This document shows positions 5,853-8,323 of a stretch of 8,323 nt of DNA, piece by piece. The translations under genes were made by a program, and so were the position numbers. Position 1 is the first letter of the stretch; every line of letters begins with the position of its first letter. A model generated the notes under the pieces. It was not told the origin of the DNA. It saw nothing but the letters and a program-made list of their open reading frames with translations, and made no database searches. The DNA comes from Synergistaceae bacterium (GTDB taxonomy: Bacteria > Synergistota > Synergistia > Synergistales > Aminobacteriaceae), in contig JAFSNU010000264.1 in assembly GCA_017447325.1 (NCBI GenBank), positions 1-8,323 on the forward strand, in the 5' to 3' direction.

Positions 5853-5893
5853 AAAGGCCTGGGCGATGAAATTTTGCCCGGGCTTTTTATTTT
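5853..5893 (+). terminator. intrinsic terminator of the 124-aa gene (cassette copy B)
   Basis: GCCTGGGC (5857-5864) pairs with GCCCGGGC (5876-5883), with an 11-nt loop and the tail TTTTTATTTTATT. It is the duplicate of the clpB terminator, one T shorter in the loop. Confidence 0.9.
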
Positions 5894-5902
5894 ATTAAAG
5901 TT

Positions 5903-5911
5903 TGCTATAAT
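5903..5911 (+). promoter_or_regulatory. extended -10 promoter of the 84-aa gene
   Basis: TGCTATAAT at 5903-5911 keeps the TGN-TATAAT form although one base differs from copy A. The start point is expected near 5918, about 27 nt before the gene. Confidence 0.65.
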
Positions 5912-5944
5912 AAATTAAAGTCTAAACGAGAGGAGTTGCTTATA

Positions 5945-6199
5945 ATGGCCGACGAGTTTGTTAGACGAGATATATTTGATTTATATATGGGGCGCATGGA
6001 GGCTATAATGGAGAAAAATTTAGCCAAGCATGACGCCATAGCTGCCGATATGAAAGCTGATGTAGCAGAATTAAAAGGCGACGTCAAAGCCATGAACGCG
6101 CGTTTGGATACGCTGCAAAATAAATTCAGCTGGAATTTAGCATGGCTCGGAGTTATTATCGGACTTGTGCTTGCGGTCGTGCAGCATTTATGGAAGTAA
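5945..6199 (+). CDS. short coiled-coil protein with C-terminal membrane anchor, cassette copy B
   Basis: This is an 84-aa paralogue of the preceding gene. I start it at the ATG at 5945, because AGGAG (5931-5935) lies 9 nt upstream. An in-frame TTG at 5936 would add three residues but abuts the ribosome binding site. Residues 1-36 match the sister's at 18 of 36 positions (EFVR.D.FD, GR.EA, LAK). The two 18-residue repeats are absent. Residues 43-84, containing a short coiled stretch and the membrane segment (about 63-80), are identical to the sister's last 42 residues, with seven synonymous codon differences. That pattern suggests selection on, or past gene conversion of, the membrane part while the N-terminal part changed. 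Function unknown; a shared membrane partner or hetero-oligomer is my inference. Confidence 0.82.
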   Translation: MADEFVRRDIFDLYMGRMEAIMEKNLAKHDAIAADMKADVAELKGDVKAMNARLDTLQNKFSWNLAWLGVIIGLVLAVVQHLWK

Positions 6200-6221
6200 T
6201 AAATTTATTTATAAATTATAC

Positions 6222-6250
6222 AAGCCTTGCGGCGTTGAGCACTGAGGCTG
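6222..6250 (+). other. stem-loop in the 3' region of the 84-aa gene
   Basis: AGCCT (6223-6227) pairs with AGGCT (6245-6249), and TGC (6228-6230) with GCA (6239-6241), leaving CTG (6242-6244) bulged. The stretch 6221-6290 is clearly richer in GC than the spacer around it. Together with the terminator just downstream it may be a 3' untranslated region or a small RNA. I do not recognise an RNA family. Confidence 0.35.
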
Positions 6251-6266
6251 GAAAATTAACGTGACG

Positions 6267-6313
6267 CTTATTCAAGGGCGCAGGGGCTGCGTTTTTGAAT
6301 AAGGGTATTTTTT
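6267..6313 (+). terminator. strong intrinsic terminator of the 84-aa gene
   Basis: CTTATTCAA (6267-6275) pairs perfectly with TTGAATAAG (6295-6303). The helix continues through three G-U pairs (6276-6278 with 6292-6294) and CGCA/TGCG (6279-6282 with 6288-6291), closing a GGGGC loop: 16 pairs in all. GGTA and six T follow. It is unrelated in sequence to the two cassette terminators. Confidence 0.85.
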
Positions 6314-6400
6314 AATTTGCTTTAAGCTTAAATTAAAATTTAAAATTTCACCCATTCAATAAATAATATTCCCAAATTCTCAAATTAAAGCTTCTCGCTC

Positions 6401-6428
6401 TTGAATCTGCATAAATTAAAATTATTTT
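6401..6428 (+). promoter_or_regulatory. weak candidate promoter of the TSCPD gene
   Basis: TTGAAT (6401-6406) is followed after 16 nt by TATTTT (6423-6428), each matching consensus in four positions. The spacing and the roughly 25-nt leader are reasonable, but the region is A/T rich and the match may be chance. Confidence 0.25.
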
Positions 6429-6459
6429 TTAATTTTAAAATTTAAACAGGAGGCAGAGA

Positions 6460-6720
6460 ATGGCATTTTATAGTTACACGCCGAGCGGCGTATGCTCAAA
6501 GCAAATTGTATTTGAGCTTAAGGACGGGAAGTTAAGCAATATTAAATTTACCGGCGGCTGCCCTGGAAATCTCGCGGCGATCTCAAAATTATTAGACGGA
6601 GCAGACGCTTTAGAGACAGTTAAAAAACTTCAGGGCAACGACTGCGGCGGGCGCGGGACGTCATGCGCTGACCAGCTCGCTATGGCCGTTGCTTTAGCAC
6701 TTGAAGAGCAGAAGAAGTAA
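6460..6720 (+). CDS. TSCPD-domain four-cysteine protein (TIGR03905 type)
   Basis: This 86-aa protein matches the short stand-alone TSCPD family. The same domain occurs at the C-terminus of many adenosylcobalamin-dependent ribonucleotide reductases, where its cysteines are thought to bind metal. Visible signatures: Cys12 in SGVCSKQI, Cys34 in TGGCPGN (31-37), Cys62 in NDCGGRGTSCADQLA (60-74) and Cys69 in that same segment, hence the four cysteines. The length fits the family. AGGAGG (6448-6453) sits 6 nt before the ATG. No ribonucleotide reductase gene is near, so the context gives no clue to a partner. It is monocistronic between terminators. The biochemical role of the stand-alone form is not known to me; zinc or iron binding is inference from the cysteines. 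Confidence 0.93.
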   Translation: MAFYSYTPSGVCSKQIVFELKDGKLSNIKFTGGCPGNLAAISKLLDGADALETVKKLQGNDCGGRGTSCADQLAMAVALALEEQKK

Positions 6721-6732
6721 TATGCAGTTCAG

Positions 6733-6782
6733 CTGGCAAGCTTCACAGAACTTATAATTTCAGCTCTGCGAGGCTTGGCCAG
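6733..6782 (+). other. long imperfect hairpin just after the TSCPD gene
   Basis: CTGGCAAGCTTC (6733-6744) can pair with GAGGCTTGGCCAG (6770-6782), with one bulged base and one mismatch or wobble. AGA/TCT pairs inside, around an AT-rich loop. Only TTCTTAAATT follows, so it is a poor terminator. It may instead protect the 3' end of the mRNA, or pair with an unknown partner. Confidence 0.4.
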
Positions 6783-6820
6783 TTCTTAAATTAATTAAAT
6801 AATTTTAAAATTTAATTTCA

Positions 6821-6853
6821 AGTTCCTGAGCTATTAGAGTGCGGGAGCTTTTT
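6821..6853 (+). terminator. intrinsic terminator of the TSCPD gene
   Basis: AGTTCCTG (6821-6828) pairs with CGGGAGCT (6842-6849), eight pairs with two G-U, followed by TTTTT. It lies 100 nt after the stop codon. Confidence 0.65.
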
Positions 6854-7078
6854 GCCGATAAAAATTTTCAAGCTCATTAATTTTTATAGTTAACAAACTT
6901 TAAAAACAATAGAAAATATCTCATCTAAATTTTTACAGAAGCTAATAAATTTAAGATTTGAAGTTTTCTGTTTTCGAATATATACTAAACGGCCGCAAGA
7001 ATCTACCGGCATGTTTAAAAGTCATAGATTTATATTTTTTGTGTATGCTTTATTGAGCATTAACCAGAATTTAATTAC
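6854..7078. other. gene-free AT-rich spacer
   Basis: No coding region or convincing RNA gene is visible. There are only weak hairpins (6935-6940/6966-6971 and 7047-7051/7058-7062) without good T tails. The plus-strand frame open from 7011 runs through the antisense of the tRNA and is not a gene. Confidence 0.6.
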
Positions 7079-7154
7079 TGGCGCGCCTGGGGCGGTTCGA
7101 ACGCCCGGCCTGCGGCTCCGGAGGCCGCCGCTCTATCCACTGAGCTACAGGCGC
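7079..7154 (-). tRNA. tRNA-Arg (anticodon CCG)
   Basis: On the minus strand a complete cloverleaf of 76 nt is seen. The acceptor stem is GCGCCTG/CAGGCGC (perfect). The D arm is GCTC...GAGC. The anticodon stem GCGGC/GCCGC encloses the loop CTCCGGA, with U33 and anticodon CCG reading CGG (arginine). The variable loop has five bases. The T arm is GGGCG-TTCGAAC-CGCCC. The discriminator base is G and the terminal CCA is encoded. It lies 36 nt beyond the stop codon of the DUF554 gene on the same strand and has its own promoter. Confidence 0.97.
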
Positions 7155-7165
7155 ATTGCCATTAA

Positions 7166-7174
7166 ATTATATCA
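7166..7174 (-). promoter_or_regulatory. extended -10 promoter of the tRNA-Arg gene
   Basis: The minus strand reads TGATATAAT (7174-7166), identical to the clpB and copy-A extended -10 elements. The -35 position holds TTAAAA and overlaps the DUF554 stop codon. The predicted start near 7159 leaves only about 5 nt before the mature tRNA 5' end. Confidence 0.65.
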
Positions 7175-7190
7175 TAATTTTAAATTAATT

Positions 7191-7889
7191 TTAAAATAAC
7201 AACGTAAAGAATACTACAAGCAATAACGCCGGCAGCATGTTGCCTAATTTTAATTTTGTGACGCGCAGCATGTTCAAGCCAATTCCTAAAATCATCAAGC
7301 CGCCCACGCCCGAGATATTTGCGTACATGTCAGGCGTGATATAACTTTCAATTAACGAGGCCAGCAAAGTTATCGAGCCTTGATATATAAACATGGGGAC
7401 TATCGAGAATAATACGCCGATGCCGAAAGAGCTTGCGAACATTATCGAGGCTATCCCATCCATGACACCCTTTGTCATTAATACAGTCGCGTTGTGCCTT
7501 AATCCGTCCTCCAACGCGCCTATAATTGTCATTGAGCCGACGCAGAACAATAACGTCGCCGAGACAAAGCCCTCGGTGAACTTTGCGCTCGATATATTAA
7601 GCTTTACTTTTATAGTATCGCTCAAATTATTTAATTTCTCCTCGAGCATAAATAAATCGCCTATTATATTTCCAGTCACTAACGCTAATAAAACTGCAAT
7701 AGCGTGTTTGGTCTGCAGGCTCATGTTAATTCCCACATACAGCGTGAACATTCCCAAGCAATTAAATATTCCGGTGTGCAGTCTCTCGGGAATAAATTTC
7801 CCGGCTGTTAAGCCTATCGCACCGCCGATTAATACAGCGAGCGAATTAAAAATAGTTCCGCCGGCAGGCAGCGAGTTTATAAATTCCAT
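7191..7889 (-). CDS. DUF554 family membrane protein (YdfK/YqgA-like)
   Basis: This 232-aa polytopic inner-membrane protein of a family with no settled function matches the usual length. Signatures: GGTIFNSLAVLIGGAIG at the N-terminus (10-26), FVSATLLFCVGSMTIIGALEDG (108-129), KGVMDG (140-145), a GIGV turn (156-159), SGVGGLMILGIGLN (193-206), and KLKLGNMLPALL near the end. Six or seven hydrophobic helices can be drawn. The start ATG follows directly on the TAA of the upstream glycosyltransferase gene, without a gap. GGAGG (7902-7898) lies 8 nt upstream inside that gene, so the two are very probably co-transcribed and translationally coupled. Family knowledge suggests transport or channel activity at most; I do not assign a substrate. 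Confidence 0.92.
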   Translation of the reverse strand: MEFINSLPAGGTIFNSLAVLIGGAIGLTAGKFIPERLHTGIFNCLGMFTLYVGINMSLQTKHAIAVLLALVTGNIIGDLFMLEEKLNNLSDTIKVKLNISSAKFTEGFVSATLLFCVGSMTIIGALEDGLRHNATVLMTKGVMDGIASIMFASSFGIGVLFSIVPMFIYQGSITLLASLIESYITPDMYANISGVGGLMILGIGLNMLRVTKLKLGNMLPALLLVVFFTLLF

Positions 7890-8323
7890 TTAATTTTCCT
7901 CCGCGATTTTATTATACTCATCCACTAAAGATTTAAAGTTTACTTCTTTATCATAAAACTTTATAGCTTTAGGCCTTGCATTATGCGAAAATTTTTGTGC
8001 GAGTTCATCGTTATTAAATAAATTCATTATGTAATAGGCGAGCATGTACGGAGCATCAGCTGGATAAACATAGCCGTTCTCATTATGAATTAATTCGTTA
8101 TTCCAGTTGCTCCTAATTCCTCCGACATCAGAACTCACAACCGGCACGCCTAATATTATGGCCTCTCCTATCGAATTTGATTGACTTTCTATCGACGACG
8201 GCGAGACGAACACATGCGACTTCAAATATCTTTCGCACATCTCCGCCTCGTTTAAAAATCCCGTAAAAATTACATGATCTTCTAATTTATAATCTTTAAT
8301 TAATTTAACTATATATTTTGTGT
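7890..8323 (-). CDS. GT-B glycosyltransferase (family 4-like), 5' part outside the window
   Basis: This is the C-terminal part of a glycosyltransferase. The frame stays open to the right edge, giving about 143 residues from TKYIVKLIKDYKL onwards; the methionine at 8240 is internal, not the start. Typical elements are DHVIFTGFLNEAEM, then the donor-binding region SPSSIESQSNSIGEAIILGVPVVSSDVGG. The latter contains the E-x7-E pair (ESQSNSIGE) and the small-residue loop that contacts the sugar nucleotide. NENGYVYPADAP and the C-terminal helix follow. Family members move a sugar from a nucleotide donor onto lipid, glycan or protein at the cytoplasmic membrane face. Donor and acceptor cannot be read here. 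It is followed without a gap by the DUF554 gene. Confidence 0.92.
   Translation of the reverse strand, partial: TKYIVKLIKDYKLEDHVIFTGFLNEAEMCERYLKSHVFVSPSSIESQSNSIGEAIILGVPVVSSDVGGIRSNWNNELIHNENGYVYPADAPYMLAYYIMNLFNNDELAQKFSHNARPKAIKFYDKEVNFKSLVDEYNKIAEEN

Larger units (their letters stand above)
5828..6213 (+). repeat. tandem cassette, copy B (terminator + promoter + small gene)
   Basis: This is the second copy of the unit that begins at 5312. It carries the same terminator hairpin, the same AT-rich promoter stretch and a shorter version of the small gene. Homology with copy A ends about 12-14 nt after the gene's stop codon, where the sequence changes to an unrelated terminator region. Confidence 0.9.

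Noticed and set aside
5936..5944. TTG start for the 84-aa gene
   Set aside because: It directly abuts AGGAG, leaving no spacing; the ATG at 5945 has ideal spacing and aligns with the sister gene's start.
5413..6093. Minus-strand open frames across the two cassette genes
   Set aside because: They are antisense to genes with strong ribosome binding sites; the similarity between the two shadows follows from the duplication.
6935..6974. Terminator hairpin ACAGAA...TTCTGT followed by T residues
   Set aside because: It has a six-pair AT-rich stem with a 25-nt loop and no gene upstream that needs it; it fits chance in A/T-rich sequence.
7011..7199. Plus-strand open frame of 62 codons
   Set aside because: It runs through the antisense of tRNA-Arg; no coding signal.
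7393..7893. Plus-strand open frame of 166 codons
   Set aside because: It is antisense to the DUF554 gene, whose motifs and ribosome binding site are clear.

Overview
The window is bacterial chromosome with AT-rich spacers and moderate-GC genes. Shine-Dalgarno sequences are strong (AGGAGG-like), promoters are sigma-A/70-like, and intrinsic terminators are frequent. The neighbouring fliW-csrA pair is known from flagellated Bacillota, Synergistota and relatives. The FliW sequence looks most Synergistota-like to me from memory. A CtsR-like box before clpB and a GC-rich palindromic repeat of a style I associate with gut Clostridia point instead to Bacillota. I cannot decide between them from sequence alone. 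No phage, transposase or CRISPR is visible.

Left part (1-2575): a GC-rich palindromic element (about 17-187) seems to sit inside the arms of an AT-rich hairpin. It is followed by a terminator and the minus-strand operon fliW-csrA (CsrA and its protein antagonist, 1 nt apart). Divergent from fliW is a secreted coiled-coil protein of unknown function. It converges on a small membrane-anchored coiled-coil protein, and the two genes share a bidirectional terminator that covers the second gene's stop codon.

Middle (2576-6313): clpB, the Hsp100 disaggregase, has a good extended -10 promoter and a CtsR-type operator-like repeat in its leader. After it comes a tandem duplication of a cassette made of terminator, promoter and gene. 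The two genes (124 and 84 aa) encode short coiled-coil proteins with a C-terminal membrane segment. Their last 42 residues are identical although the DNA differs at seven synonymous sites. Their N-terminal regions have diverged, and the longer copy carries two 18-residue repeats. This cassette family is the least explained and most interesting part of the window.

Right part (6314-8323): a four-cysteine TSCPD-domain protein (TIGR03905 type) with its own terminator, then a gene-poor AT-rich stretch. On the minus strand follow tRNA-Arg(CCG) with its own extended -10 promoter, a DUF554 (YdfK/YqgA-like) membrane protein, and the 3' part of a GT-B glycosyltransferase directly abutting the DUF554 gene. 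The genes do not form one pathway. The window is mostly independent short transcription units, each closed by its own terminator.
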